From Theristus sp. LFF4_11 (lineage: Eukaryota > Nematoda > Chromadorea > Monhysterida > Xyalidae), in NCBI GenBank assembly GCA_030248135.1, contig JASANC010000280.1, forward strand, positions 1-42,091: DNA of 42,091 nucleotides, in the 5' to 3' direction. Positions 29,101 to 41,789 of the stretch are shown piece by piece (the first letter of the stretch is position 1; the number at the start of each line of letters is the position of its first letter). The position numbers and the translations under genes were made by a program. Below the pieces are notes generated by a model. The model saw nothing but the letters and a program-made list of their open reading frames with translations, had not been told where the DNA came from and did no database searches.

Positions 29101-32100
29101 ATCCTGCGGCAAGTGCACGTGACACTTGTTGAATGTCAGTATTTCACAATTTCAAATCGACTCGTTGTGTTTGAACGTTGTGACGTTACACTTCAGTATT
29201 TCACAATTTCCCATTTTCCCGTGTTTGGAACTTTTTGACTTTCTGATGTAAACAAACAGCCACGCTTTGTGAAGGTTCTCACTGTATGGGCTCAGCCAAC
29301 ATGGATGGCTGGGGTGGTTGTTGTATCATGTGCCCCCTCGCTTGACCCTTGAACCACTTGTGTATTGTTAAGCTCTCACAAAACGCATCTCCAGAATCCT
29401 GAATCCGCCAGAAAAAAATTACGAAAAAAACCGCGACAGCTGAAGTGAAATAGTAAAAAAAGGAGAAACCGCCGCTCACGTCACAAACGACGTACTCGAC
29501 CGTGTCACCCTGTTTGTACGTTTTGTCGTATTTCTGTTTCATTCTCAGCGCCACGTTCACGTGCGGTTGCGACGCGTGGTCGCGGTAGTCGCTCGGCGCC
29601 TTGGTCAGTGCCTGCAGTACAGTATAAACTTCAAATTATAGGCAATCAGCTGATTGGTTGGTGAAACAAAGAAAGAAAGAAACAAAAACGATGAAACAAT
29701 GCAAAATTATTTCCGTTTCGGAATCGGTGAAGTCAGCCAAAAACAGTCGGTGGTCGGTTCGAAAAGTTCGCACTTATTTTTGGATATCGAAAACTATTCC
29801 ATAAAACTAATCTTCCAAGTTGATGATGAGGCGCAACTATTGACGCTCGTGCAGCCAATCAACCAGTCCCTTGAGTCACTGACAATTACACACTCACGCT
29901 AAATTATAGGCAATCCGCTGATTGGTTGGTGATCGATCACGTGATGTATGCTTTCTGTACAACACAGACTCCGCCTATACAGCAATGCCTACACAGAAAC
30001 CATGCATCACGTGATCACTAACCAATCAGCTGATGGCCAATATGAAACGTATAGAAACAACCAATCGATAAAACACACAGACTTTCGATATCTGAAACTT
30101 GCGCATGTCGACGAGCCCCTTGTCGAGCTGCACGGTGATCTCCGTCAAATGCTCGCGAATCGCATCAACGATTTCGTCGTGCGACTTGTCGCTCAAGATT
30201 TCGTCCAGCACGCAACTGGAAAAGAAGTGGAATGGAAATGTACAATCTGTTTCGGCCGAGATGGCGAGTTACTACCAAACGCCATGAAGTGCTCGCTCAA
30301 GCCTTCACCATCTAAGAAAACCGAGAAAAACGAGCGACATATGAGCTCAAGTGTAGTCCGCTGATTTGGCTGTCGTTGAATAGAGCTCATTGATCATGCA
30401 GTCAATCGACATGCCAGAACTCAAATACCATATAGTGCCCGAATTGTCCCCGTCAACAGTTGGACTGCACACCAGCCAACCAATCAGCAACCACCCCCCA
30501 CCCCCACAAACTTTCCGACATCCTTTGCGAGTTCACTCCAGTCGCGTCGCACGATGTCGAGTCCCTTCATCTCTCTGTTCGTCTTCACGGTGCCGTCCGG
30601 CAGTCGCTCGTACGCCAGACCAGCGTATTTTTTCTTCTTCAACAGCAGCAACGTTCGATAGACGCCGTCGATGTCGAGCTCGAGCAGACGGTACAGACGG
30701 TTCACTTCGGTTTTCACCTGGTTCATTGGAGTGATTTTGGATTTAGGTTATTGGACAGTTTTGAGTACACTCGATTTTTAAACCCTGACAACAGGCCAGC
30801 TGATTGGCTTCGCTCTGTTGCTTTACATGAACAATCTTACAATTGTCACCGCTTCTAGAGCGTCCATTCTAGTTTGTTTTCGTTACGCACACACAATTGC
30901 ACGAAACTATACCTGACCGACCACTAACGACCAAAAACAGTGCTGTTTTTTTAAGTTTTTTGCTCTGTGCACTTGTCAGACAGCAAATTCATGTCGCCTA
31001 ACAATGTTTTTTAGTGAATGCTTTCTGTTATGGTCACGTCAAAGTTGTATGTCAGTCAGTCCAGAAGCCAGCCACACCACACCCGGGAACTGACGAAACA
31101 ATACTTACCCAATCAAAAATACAAAGACCAGTGCAAAACAAATAAAAAAATCAAATTCAAAACAACAAAACCTTTTTGCCGAGCTGCATCACTTGCTCGT
31201 AGTCACGTGAGTTCGTGTTGATCATGATCGAGTCCGTGTCACCGTAGATCACCGACAGTCCCATGCGTTCGACCAGATCTTTCGTGTGCATCAGAATCTG
31301 TATTTCAGATTTTTATTTAGATTTTTTCCGGAACCAGATAAAGGCAATGGTATGAAAAACTGTTGATCATAAATGCCGATTGGTTCCCTTCCCACTCATC
31401 TATGAACAACATCAGCCTCGAAACATCAATACATCGAAAACACCGATTAAAAACGCCGGTTTTTCGCGAGAATACTTCGCCGGCTTTTCTGCCACTGAGA
31501 CTGACATAAACCAATTAGCACACACGGCTCAAAATACAGTCAATCATCCTACCTCTCTGCCTTTATACGTGACCAAGGCAGCGAGCGGCTGCGCGTGGAA
31601 TCGCGACTGCGCAAAGCCGAGACAACCGTACATGCTGTTCGCCGTCAATTTCAGCGCCATCTGGCGAATGTTGTACTGGAAACGCAGAAAACAGCAAACA
31701 GATGAACACGTGAATCGGAGAAAGAACGGATAAATCGATACAAGATAAAGCATATAGAGTTTGGTTGACGAAAAGGCTTCGCAGTCGATGTGCAGTGCAC
31801 AAACCTATAGCGCCAATAAACAATGATGCCAAAAACTCCACTCACCACCACTTTGATTGTATCGTTTTATTATGCTCTTTCGTGTTACAGCCAGTCAGTA
31901 GTAATTCACAAAAAAAAACATTTCAGAAACGAGCGATTTCGTTTAATAATATCCATCCATTTTATTTCGCGAAAAGCAGCAAACTCCGACAAACCAAAAA
32001 CCAGCATCAACGGCATATTGCATGATGTGGTCAGTGGAACGGAGTTGTCAACCCAAAAAACACACAGTGCAAATCCCTGAGGCGCACCTGCGTCATCTGC

Positions 32101-35100
32101 TCGACGCTGACGTGCGGCGCCTTCATCAGTCTCTTCACCTCGCGACGCGACTCCACCAATTTGCGGATCTCGGTCGGCAGTATGCCGGCCGATTGGTCTT
32201 TGTCGGGTAAACTCGGTATTCCCTCTTCGCCGCCCGTTTCCTCGTTGTTCTAGAACAGAAAAACGATTTTTTCGGCGACAGTGCGACCAGATTCGATTGT
32301 CCAATCTGGCTGCCGCTTCCGTAGTCCCGTCTGGCTGACGCCAGATTGGCTGGTACGGCGACACCTTTGCCACAATGGCGGCAACAATTAACAACAACAT
32401 CAGATTTTTTCAACATTTTTATCGTCGACTGACAGAAAATATTGCAAATAAGCAAGTAAGTTTTTTTTTTTAAAGAACCGTTTGCGCCGTTGTCTGATCG
32501 ACCGTGGTGAAGCAGATGTTGAACTCCTGAATGATGCTCGGATAGAGACTGTTGAAGTCGAGCAGCAGGATGAACGTGTCGTACAGGCCTGCGCACCGAA
32601 AAAAACACATTTTTTCGGCTACATCGTGTTACGCCACACGAAACACCACGATTTGGTGGTTTTGATCTTTGTTGATGAGACGAAAACACGCAGAGAACGA
32701 GTTTCTGGTTAATTCTGCTGGCACCTTTCTTCGGCTCCAGCACCAGTCCCCCCGAGTAGGCTGGTTTGCGTCGTCCGCCGGTCGCCTGTGCCCGTTGGCT
32801 GGCGTCCAGCTCGGCGTTGTTTTCATCGCCGTCCTGAAAAAACGAAACTTTGGCGCCCGCACGCCCAGCTTGCTGCGTTGGAAGCGGGTGTACCAAGGGG
32901 GCATTGGTGTGTGTGAAGAAAAAAAAACAAAAAACTGAAACACAACTTATTGCAAAGAAACGTGACTTCGGATCAAAATAAAACCATCGATAAACGCGCG
33001 TTGAATTCAAGAAAGGTACCATATGTTTTTTAATTGGTTGGCACCTTTATTTCCCGAAACCCGATGAACTGCCGTGGACTTTTGCTATTATCTTTTATTG
33101 TGGTGTGGTCCCGAGACTCAATGCGCGCATAGATAGGTAAGCAGTTTCATGCATGACGCGGGACTTCAAAATTGGAAAAGTGACCCGAGTACTCTAAATA
33201 CAGCAAAGTCACTTAAGCTATTTTGACTGCCACTTAAAGATTAAAACTAGTTTCCTTTCAACATCTGTACATGCATTGAGTCGCAGAACCTATAAACTGG
33301 TAATAGGGATGATGAATAAGCTGCTGAGCGTCCCGAAAGTCGCAAGACCCTCGCCGGGAGAGCGGAGACCGGACAGCCTCTAAGCGCCGAAATTCGATTC
33401 CAATCACTCAATGCGCCCAATTACGACAAGAGATGTCAGCGGCAACCTGCGCTGGCGCTGCTCGCAGACCGTCGTTGTGCGGCTGATGTCGCCGCGTCTT
33501 CCAGTGCTTCTTGTCCGGGCACACGTAGCGGCGTTCATGGAACGCGTGCAGCAGCAAGTACTCGTTGCGCTCGGCACGGCCGCCCATCAGGGTGCGCGAC
33601 TGAAATGATGGAACAATAGAATGATAGAAACGTAACAACTGCTTTCGGATCCGGGCCACTTGAAGTGAAGCGACGTGAACGTATGCCTTAGGCCATTCAT
33701 GCAAGCGCGCGTGAAGGCGCTGACGCGCGCCAGCTTTCATGATGACAAATGAGTGCGTCAGCCGCTGCGGCTTTTGGTTTTTTACCCATTCACGAACGCG
33801 CGCTGAAGCGCGCTGAGGCGCTGACGCGCTTCATCTGATGATGAAGCGGCCTGAGTGAGCTGCGTCAGCCGCTGCGGCTTTTAGGTTTTTTGTCCATTCC
33901 GAACGCGCGCTGAAGCGCGCTGAAGGCGTGACCAGCTTCATCATGAATGAAGAAATGAGCTGGTCAGCCGCTGCGGCTTTTATGTCGGACCCAAATGCCG
34001 CAGCGGCTTGTCTGAAATGAAACGTATTTGCTAATTTCTGCGCTTTCAATTGTGATAGATGCAGACCAAAAAGGGAATGAATTTAATTGTGGCAAAATTA
34101 AATTAATTGAGGAATACAGTAAGTTTTATTGTGCTGCGTTTGTGAAAGAAACCAACAGATAAAAACGATAAAACAACTGGGCTCAGACGGGTTTCGAACT
34201 TTGGCCTCTGTGCTGACAGGCACAACATGTTACCACTGCACTATAGTAGTTGACAGGTGGGAACCTCTCTAGGTGTTTGTTCATTAAATGTCATTCAGTT
34301 TTATCGTTTTGTGCTGTTGTCTGTGTTGTCTCCGTACGTGCTGTTTAGTACACACTATATACCGCTTCGATTCGTTGTTTTCGCCGTTTCAGTGAATGTT
34401 TTGATCTTTTGATTTGTGCAACATTCACTAATCATGTGCTGCCGTTGAGGAAACTTTTTTTGCAATGAAGCAAAGCTAGCAAAGCTTGTTCTTGCGGGCT
34501 GCACACCGGTTTTAAGGGCTGCGCAAATCAGTACCCCACACCGTCGCACGGGTACAGTTCACATAAATTTCACATAAATTTTTTGCACTACTTTTATGCT
34601 TTGTTGAGTATTCGTATTCTCACTGTCACACTTATGTATTTTGAGACTAATTACGCTATACAATACTGTTCAGAATCTGTCAGAAAAGTACTAAATGATT
34701 TAACAAAAAAGTCTTGCAACATTTGTGAAAGATTGTCACTGACAGCAACAATCAGCGATTTTGCACACACAAATTTGATGTCCGGACATCAAATGCCGCA
34801 GCGGCTGACGCAGCTTCATTTCATCATTCATGATAGCGCACTTCAGCGCGCGTCAGCGCGCTTCAGCGCGCGCGTTCGTGAATGGGCAAAAAACCTAAAA
34901 AGCCGCAGCGGCTGACGCAGCTTCATTTCTTCATTCACGATGAAGCTGGTCAGCGCGCTTCAGCGCGCTTCAGCGCGCGCGTCCGTGAATGCGCATGTGC
35001 TCCAAAACTGAAGCGCGCTGACGCACGCTGAAGCGCGCTGTTTTTTTGCTTCGTGAATGTGTAGCAAAGTGAAGCGCGTCAGCGCGCTTCAGCGCGCTTC

Positions 35101-38100
35101 AACCTCCATGAATGGCGCTTTAGTAATGTATGAATTCTGTGAAACTTTTATCACAACCGCACGGGTATGCTTCCAATCCAACTCATAAAGCAACAAGCTG
35201 CCCGAAAAAACGGTGACAAACAGCGCGACCGACCAAGACGCCGCCGACGATCTGCGTGATCTGCACGAACAACGGCAACGCGAACAGCTCGTTCACGAGG
35301 CGCAGCGCCAGCAGCGCGTCCGTCATGCAGCACTCGACCACTTGCAGCAGCGCCGCCGAGGTTCTGCGATCGCGAGACGTTTGTTTTTGGCGATCGAGCA
35401 TTTTTTTATTACACTTGGATGAACATTCGAACGGCTTCAAAAAGAACGCTGGTTTCTATCGTCAATCACACCAGTGGTGATACGGCAAGCGATGACGCGT
35501 GGTGCCGTGTTGCTGTAAGGGACGTGGTGTGGAAGTGGAGTACGTGTAAAGTGTAACGGTGTAACGCACGCACGTCACAGCAACCTGCACCGTGTAATCA
35601 GCAGTCTCTGCACCCATGCTATGCAGCACCGTAGCACGGCATCTTGTTAACAAAACAAAAAAAACTGAAACTTGCAGCGTCAACTCACTCGAACTTCGAG
35701 CGCACATCGGCCACCTCGACACGCGTCACGTGCAGCAACTGGTGCGCCAGTTCGCCGAGGTCGTAGCTGCGTGCGCGCACCTGCGCAACGAGAAAGCTTT
35801 TTTGGGTCAAGCCTGGCCTAAACTCACTATTCGTTCGTTCGTTCGACTATAAAAACCAAACAACAACAACAACAACAACAATCAGTTTCAGTGGACTTAC
35901 GAGTTCGCCGGCCGCCACACGGCTGTCGCACAGCAGACGGCCTGCGGTGCAGTCGGCACGCGCCTGCTTGCTGCCACCCGCTGAGCTCGACTGCAGTAAC
36001 AGAAACGCATACAGTCGAACTCTATACCCACTTTCGAAACAGTAGATGACCGATTTCGTCATCACATGTTCTGCCAATCTGGCATTTTTTTTCAATTTGA
36101 TTTTTATTTCATTTCGCCATACGCAGCAACTCCGATAAAACTGTAGGTAGGAACAGCGTATACGGAATGCGCCCCTTTGGTGTGATGGTATCGACTTTTG
36201 AATCCAACTACAGTTTGTTCGTTTAAACCTGTCACTTCTTCGCAGATTGCTGATCTAGCGAAAGAAGGAAGACACAGAATCGGAGTTGCAAAACATAATT
36301 TTGCCACAAATGCGGGGTCTGATTTCAACCCAGCCGATACAATTCATTCTTCGTGCTGTGCTTCCAAGTTTTGCATGCTCTGTGTTCTGCGCAAAAGGTG
36401 ACAGGTTTAAACGAACATACTGTGCACATACTACGGAGTGAGACCAATCCCATCTCTCCTACAACTGCAACAAACGCCGGCGCATGCAAACCACGCGACG
36501 CACATGACGCGGCAGCGCCCCACTGCGCCGCAGTCGTCCGAGACGTGACCAGTTCTGAACGTTGTGCACGCCGAGGCGCCCGACCAGCACGTCGATTTGC
36601 GCAAACAAATCGTGACCCTGGAAAAAGTTTGTGAGAAAAAAATCAGTTTGAAATTTAAACGATAACTAACAGAATGGAAACCATTACCAACACTGCCCAA
36701 ACACAACAGCACCGACCACAATGAAGTCCGGATCGAGGCGTTGCAGATGCGCGAGCAGCAGATTCAGCAGTGCCCGTTCGTTCAGTGCTGTCTGTACGTA
36801 TTTCATGTTCTGCAAGAAAATATGCGAAATCCGTTGTTGTTCTTACATCCACACATGACAAGAACCTGTCAAGCTTGGGTGTCCAACAACCACAGGATTC
36901 GTTCGCTGGCAACAGTTTCAAATACTGAGAGAGCTCACGAAGAACAAAGCAAAAACTGTTCGAAAAAACATTGTTTCACGCACCCGTCGCACAAGCTGGT
37001 CCTTGAAATCGAACGGCATCATTTCACCGGCAGGCTTCGTCAGAACTGCAACATTGGAAACGAGAAACGCATCGAAAGTAAATTGAAATACAAACAAGCG
37101 TTGCGAAATTCCTCGTGCCAAATTCGCAGGTTAGAAATGATCAATAAGAAAAAAGTGCAAACCAAACCACGTGATAGTACTTTTTTGAACCTGTCACTTT
37201 TCCCGCAAAATGTGGAGGTCGCGGAAGAAGAAAGAACAGAGTCGGAGGTCAGTGGGATTCAGCCACAAAAATGGGAAGTGTTTGATTTACACCGAAACAC
37301 GATTTTTCTCACTGTTATTGAAAAAGTTTCGCATGTTCTGCATCCTGCGAAAAACGTAACAGGTTAAAACAAACTTACTGTGGGCAACAAAACACAAACG
37401 AGCACTCACGACAATAGCATTGCTGGTACAGTTTATCGGATTTCAGCTGCTGGTTCAGCGCGACCGACGGATTGTACAGCAGTGACACACCGATGACCTG
37501 GCATTGCAACGAGATTAAGCATGCGGGTACCACCCAGCAAAAAGCACAGACCACCGTATTGCAGTACTGGTGGCGTATTGGCCCCGTGTTTGTTTCAGAG
37601 CATATTATTCGTGCGACAGTTTTGTAATGCTACGTGCGCAGCTGTAACACGGTCCACGTTGCCGTAAGTCGATTTGCACCGCCTCACAAGCTCCCGCCGC
37701 ATTGTGAAACAGCCACACTAACGTTACATCACGACCACGACACCGCCACATATATAAAACGCTTCGCACGTCAGAAATAGCCCCCATCCCCCGGCAAGAA
37801 TGCCGCAAATGAAATTAAAAGCCCAGAAACATCAGACAGACCTCCGGTTGTTTGCTCTTCGCATTGACGACCGTGACCGTTTGGAGAGCAGCGAACGCGA
37901 CCGTCGGCGTCTCGGTGGTTGGAATGTGCTCCTTTGCGGCGGCACTGATCGCACGCATGCCTTCTGTTCGCACATCCAGCTGGCACCACGACACTGACGC
38001 CAGCTGGGCCACTAAAAACAGGAAAGGACGACAACGCATAATAAAACCCGAGGCTGTGCCAGTGTCACGAATGTCGTTTCGCACCACAAATCTCAGCATC

Positions 38101-41100
38101 ACGTGCCAAAGTATTAGTATTTCTAACCATCGGTGTTTATCAATGTACCGAATTTCAATGCATACCAGGATTTCGGACACAGATCCAACAGGGCCCACGG
38201 AGCTTCTGGTGGAGCAGCATCAACTCGAGTCTGGATGAACCAGAAACAGTGATACAAGTGATTGGTTTGTGTGTTAAGAAACAAAACTGTTGACACAAAA
38301 AATCGGAAGAGAAAACGCAATGAAAACAAAGGTACGCAGTGGCCGTGGTGCCGAACACGTGAGAGAATGTGTCGCCGTGCAGATCGGACGGCAGTTGTTG
38401 ACTTTTGCTCTGGAGGAAAAATATACTCAACAATACTTTTTGGCCAACAGGACTGAAGTAAAATCAACAAAATGTTTTTAATACAGTTTACAAACAAAGT
38501 TTCATAACATTTCTCTTCTCTCACCGAATAGTGCACTTCCAAATAATCTGCTTCTGGTGGCACGTCGTCGCCGGTGCCGAGCGTGTTGTGCATTTTCGCT
38601 GGCTGCGGAGGTTTTTTTTGTGAAATTCGGAATTGAAATAACAGAAGAGAACACAAGAATTGGTATGCGGTCATCGGGGTGCACCGCGGTTGATTGCGGA
38701 CCAGTCAAACTCTATTTAACAGTGGCTATTGTTAAAACGTCAAACAAGGCACCAACACAAATAGCAGCACTCTCGCGCGTACCTTGCATCGAAAGCTGCT
38801 GATCTTGAACCGATGCAACAGCAGATCGGTGAGCTCCTGATGGACGGTGGCGAAGCTGATTGGGCCGCACTCGCCGGTGGACTCGCACGTCTGCGCAGAT
38901 TAGACACATTGATTGGACACAATCAACAGTGATCACATTATGAGAACAACTACAGCTATTTCGATATCATACGCACTTAGCTGGTGTGCGTGATGCGAAC
39001 AACAAACTTGATAATGTGTAACATTGAAGGATGGCGAACGACTTGAATGTACTCGAAATCCCGCATCCCACGACATCCATCAAACTGTTTCGATCAATTG
39101 TCAGCAAATCTGATAACTCCACCAACGACCAACCAACCAACGAGTGGGAACCACTCCCGTCCCCGCGCAACGGCATGGTGGTGGACCACGGCGCCAGCAC
39201 GGTTGCCCACACAGGCGCACATCACAAATGAGGCCACCCTTCTTCTTCACGTGATCTTGGCCAGGCCGAAATGCAGAGAGCCATTCCATAACTTGGTTGA
39301 TTTTAGTGTTTTGCGACACCATCACACGGTGGTATACTTGCCAAGCAAGCAACCAATCACGTTCCCACTGTGCAACCCTGAGCAACCAACCGCCATTCTC
39401 GGCAGCACATGCACGATTCGCTCAATCTCCTTCACCGTCACGCAGCAGCTGACGAAGCGGCGTTGCGCGGGCAGCCAGACGCGACCGAACACGAAGACCG
39501 TGCCTGACAAGCAAGGAAGCACACACGGTTTTCCGTTGATAAACCGCTATGCAAAGATTTAGTCTGTTAGACCGGTTGTCGTTGTACTCGATTGCGATTG
39601 CGCGCATGCTGTATTATTTCTCAGCGTTTTTTTCGGTTTGTTCAATACCGATGGCTGCGGATTGGTGTCACGCGACACTAATCTTGGTTTTGATTGGTAC
39701 TCACATGACCTAGCTTGTATTTTCGGTTTATTTCGACCGTGCTTCGATGGAAACGACGTCATTTGCTTTCAAAGACGCCTGGTTTCGCGCTGTTGTCGCT
39801 GGCTTACGCAATAGGTAAAATCCGCTGTGCAATTCATTCATTCATTTTATTTCGCGAACCGCAGGAATTCCGATAAAAACTGAAACTAAAAAACAACTGC
39901 AGTAAAAGCACAAGCACGACGACCGACCCGGCTGCTTGTGCGTGTCCTCGTACGAATCGAGCCAGTACATCAGCAGGCACTGTTCGCCGTTCACATCAAC
40001 CAACGGAAGACAGCTGCGATCGACTTGAGCTGCATTCGTTGCACTTGAGTCACCCACAATCATGTTGCTGTTGTTGGTGGTCGTGAACGACTGTTGCTCG
40101 GTGGCTGTTGGAACGGTCGGTTCACTGGAAGAAAACGTTCTCACGTTCAGTTGAATGCAGGTTGTACGAACTGTGCGTTTATACGACGTAAGGCGACTTG
40201 ATACATTTGAATTGTGGCACATCCACAACAAAACTGCAGTTGCAAACGACTGCATTCACTTGAATCTCACGCCAAATCCTGCCAGTTGAACAAACCCATC
40301 ACATGATTCCATTTCTATTAGTACCATCATGAACCAACCTTTTCACAGCAGCACTTTGCTGTCTGGCTTCACTTTTCGACGGTTGCTGCGCCTGTGTCAC
40401 AACTTGCGTCGAATTTTGCTCACGCTCCGCTTTTGCAATCGACGACTGCGATGGCTGCGTCTGAATCAGCGGGTAATCGCTGCCGAAATCATCGCCATCG
40501 TCAAAGCAATCCTCTTCTCGTACGGAATCTGGCTTCGACTGCTGAAAGATACGGTACTGATTGACGTAAAACGATTGCAATCTAGACCTTACAAGTGAAT
40601 TGCAAAACCGACTGGTGCCTTAATTGGCTAGTAAGAATTCAGCAAGTCGAATTCAATGTCAACTGTAAGCACTGGGCGTTCAAAAGCGAAAACAGTTGCA
40701 ATTATAAATGAAAACAAGCATCGAAGCAATAAAGCGAACCAGCTGACGTCGCTGCTCGTGATGGATAGTCTTCTTCTGCGGTGACACCAGTTTCGTGCGG
40801 GCCTGCTTGAACTGGGTCGGGGGCGCTTTCGACGGCGACGATTTCAGCGGAGAACTCGGCACGCGTTTTTGACCGCGATTCTCTGCAGCATTGACAACTA
40901 CAGAGTACAGGCAATTGTATGAAACATGTCCGACCAAAATGACGCCATGTGCCTTCAAATACGCGCTTGTCACGCAACAGTAAACCGGGCTTCCACTTTG
41001 GCTAATCGCTTCACGTGAAATAAATACGTGATGAAGTGAAGCAAACTGAACTTCTAGTGTGCCTCTGTGGAAACAAACAGAAATTCTGGTGTCTTCACAT

Positions 41101-41789
41101 GACAAACGGGCGTTTAGGAAGCAAATGACGTCATCTTGGTCTGACACAATCGACTGAATTACCACAAATCAAAATCAGAATCTTCTTTTCCGAATCAGAT
41201 GAAAGCCAAAAATTTTGATAAATACAAAAAAACACCATAGTAGTTGGTGGACGTTTCTTGAGTGGGCCGCGTGCTGAACGGGTTGAAACCACCACCAGCA
41301 CCGAATGTTGAGGCGGCCGGATAACTGAAATGAAACCACGATCAGGATTTTTTAAACGGAGATGCAACTAAAAAAACATTTACGCGTTTCGCGCTGGTCC
41401 GGTAATTGGTGCAATCAATCGCGGCTCCACTTGCGTCACGTTCTCGTGCATTTCGTTCAGAATGTCGTTCAAGACGTCGTCGCCTTCCGTGGTCAGCTTT
41501 CTCTGAAAAAAAAATCAGGTGATTTTTCAAAAAACATGGAAAACTGGTCGAGATTAAGAAATCGATCACACGGTGCAAGAACAGTCAAACGATACTTGAA
41601 CTTATGCCTTTAAAACAAAGCAACGACCAAATGATTGAGGTAGAAGCTGAAACAATGCAACAACCTCTTCATCTTTGGTCTTTTTGTGCGCGGCGACATG
41701 AAAGAACTTCTTCAGTCCCTCGTTCGCGACGTTGGTCGACGACGCCTTTGACTTGTCCCGTTTCTGTCGATGGCGCGATTGAGAGCTGC
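26148..41789 (-). CDS. POLA1: DNA polymerase alpha catalytic subunit (N-terminus off window)
   Basis: Thirty-five exons join in phase to 1,482 residues and a stop. Reading order with ends: 41789-41665, 41502-41384, 41324-41236, 40882-40740, 40541-40339, 40124-39928, 39503-39391, 38890-38783, 38602-38525, 38409-38336, 38230-38166, 38011-37842, 37497-37410, 37045-36984, 36809-36717, 36617-36492, 35990-35901, 35780-35689, 35363-35234, 33599-33447, 32833-32725, 32588-32479, 32249-32088, 31675-31553, 31297-31172, 30717-30512, 30215-30083, 29611-29480, 29103-29016, 28619-28461, 28413-28220, 27728-27603, 27235-27119, 26943-26860, 26411-26148. It is a family B polymerase that extends primase RNA primers at nuclear replication forks. 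Motifs A ([11 protein letters not shown]), B ([13 protein letters not shown]) and C (YGDTDSIM) are intact and two Cys4 modules close the C-terminus. The first exon starts mid-codon, so roughly 100 or more N-terminal residues lie beyond the window. The acceptors of the last two exons end in AAG and are least certain. Confidence 0.95.
27119..28413 (-). other. POLA1: POLA1 C-terminal Cys4 modules
   Basis: Module A is split over two exons: ECFNPDC (C-x4-C) in 28413-28220 and RCPFC (C-x2-C) in 27728-27603. Module B lies in 27235-27119 with CEDGTC (C-x4-C) and CPSC (C-x2-C). All eight ligands are present. In this family these modules bind the B subunit. No iron-sulfur or zinc choice can be made from sequence alone. 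Confidence 0.9.
27957..28150. mobile_element. MITE related to the TTGTTTAAACC family (POLA1 intron)
   Basis: Ends cagtttgtttcttcaaacct and gcttcaaacaaacagacc, with interior gaaagaacgaggccggagttg and gccacaaatg as in the other copies. Confidence 0.72.
29903..30037. mobile_element. Hairpin MITE with GCTGATTGGTTGGTGATC ends (POLA1 intron)
   Basis: gctgattggttggtgatcgatcacgtgatg at 29917 and its near reverse complement at about 30005-30032 enclose a 60-base spacer. A half copy (ggcaatcagctgattggttg) is at 29641-29660. The ends contain the CCAATCAGC word that recurs across the window. Confidence 0.72.
31172..32588 (-). other. POLA1: POLA1 polymerase palm and fingers motifs A, B, C
   Basis: Motif A ([11 protein letters not shown]) is in exon 32588-32479, motif B ([15 protein letters not shown]) in 31675-31553 and motif C ([12 protein letters not shown]) in 31297-31172. 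The metal-binding aspartates are present: the Asp of DFNSLYPS and the pair in YGDTDS. The enzyme should be catalytically competent. Exon 32249-32088 supplies [14 protein letters not shown] of the fingers. Confidence 0.95.
33180..33300. repeat. 120-base repeat shared with the receptor gene 2 last intron
   Basis: agtcactta...ttttgactgccacttaaagattaaaactagtttcctttc, then atgcattgagtcgcagaa, parallels 24975-25085 (agtcacttgg...gccacataaagattgaaactactttcctttc...gagtcgcaaaa). It lies in a POLA1 intron. Function unknown. Confidence 0.55.
33690..35116. mobile_element. Foldback element FB-C with CGCTGAAGCG-type arms, in a POLA1 intron
   Basis: Left arm 33690-34020 and right arm 34785-35116 are inverted and built from gcgcgctgaagcgcgc and gccgcagcggctgacg units. 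The ends share the GCCATTCATG / CATGAATGGC motif. The middle (about 34020-34785) carries a tRNA-like stretch. The POLA1 exons on both sides (35234-35363, 33447-33599) are intact, so the element is intronic. Confidence 0.85.
34179..34252 (-). other. tRNA-like sequence inside FB-C
   Basis: On the minus strand, tagtgcagtggtaacatg resembles a tRNA A box and D arm, and agttcgaaaccc resembles a B box and T arm, with a possible anticodon stem tgtgc/gcaca. The loop is six bases and the 5' acceptor strand does not pair with ctgagccc. It is most likely a tRNA-derived fragment and probably not a working tRNA. Confidence 0.45.
36210..36423. mobile_element. MITE with TTGTTTAAACC-type ends (POLA1 intron)
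   Basis: Starts cagtttgttcgtttaaacct and ends with aggtttaaacgaacatactg. The interior (gaaagaaggaa, cggagttgca, gccacaaat, catgctctgtgttctg) is shared with 27957-28150 and 37177-37380. Confidence 0.8.
37177..37380. mobile_element. MITE related to the TTGTTTAAACC family (POLA1 intron)
   Basis: Diverged copy with ends gaacctgtcactttt and aacaggttaaaacaaactta. It shares the interior order seen in 36210-36423. Confidence 0.72.
39391..41789 (-). other. POLA1: POLA1 N-terminal region exons
   Basis: Seven exons encode the poorly conserved N-terminal part and the start of the conserved body. Visible landmarks: GLKKFF with [25 protein letters not shown], acidic [11 protein letters not shown], then [10 protein letters not shown] and [14 protein letters not shown], and FVFGRVWL with [12 protein letters not shown]. 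These align in order with animal POLA1. The linker at 40339-40541 is Gln/Ser-rich and probably disordered. Confidence 0.88.

Noticed and set aside
32135..33022. 295-codon minus-strand open frame
   Set aside because: It runs through POLA1 introns in shifting register; the spliced exons 32833-32725, 32588-32479 and 32249-32088 explain the conserved parts.
33330..33390. GC-rich stretch resembling an RNA gene fragment (gagcgtcccgaaagtcgc)
   Set aside because: No match to rRNA, tRNA or snRNA consensus that I can support.
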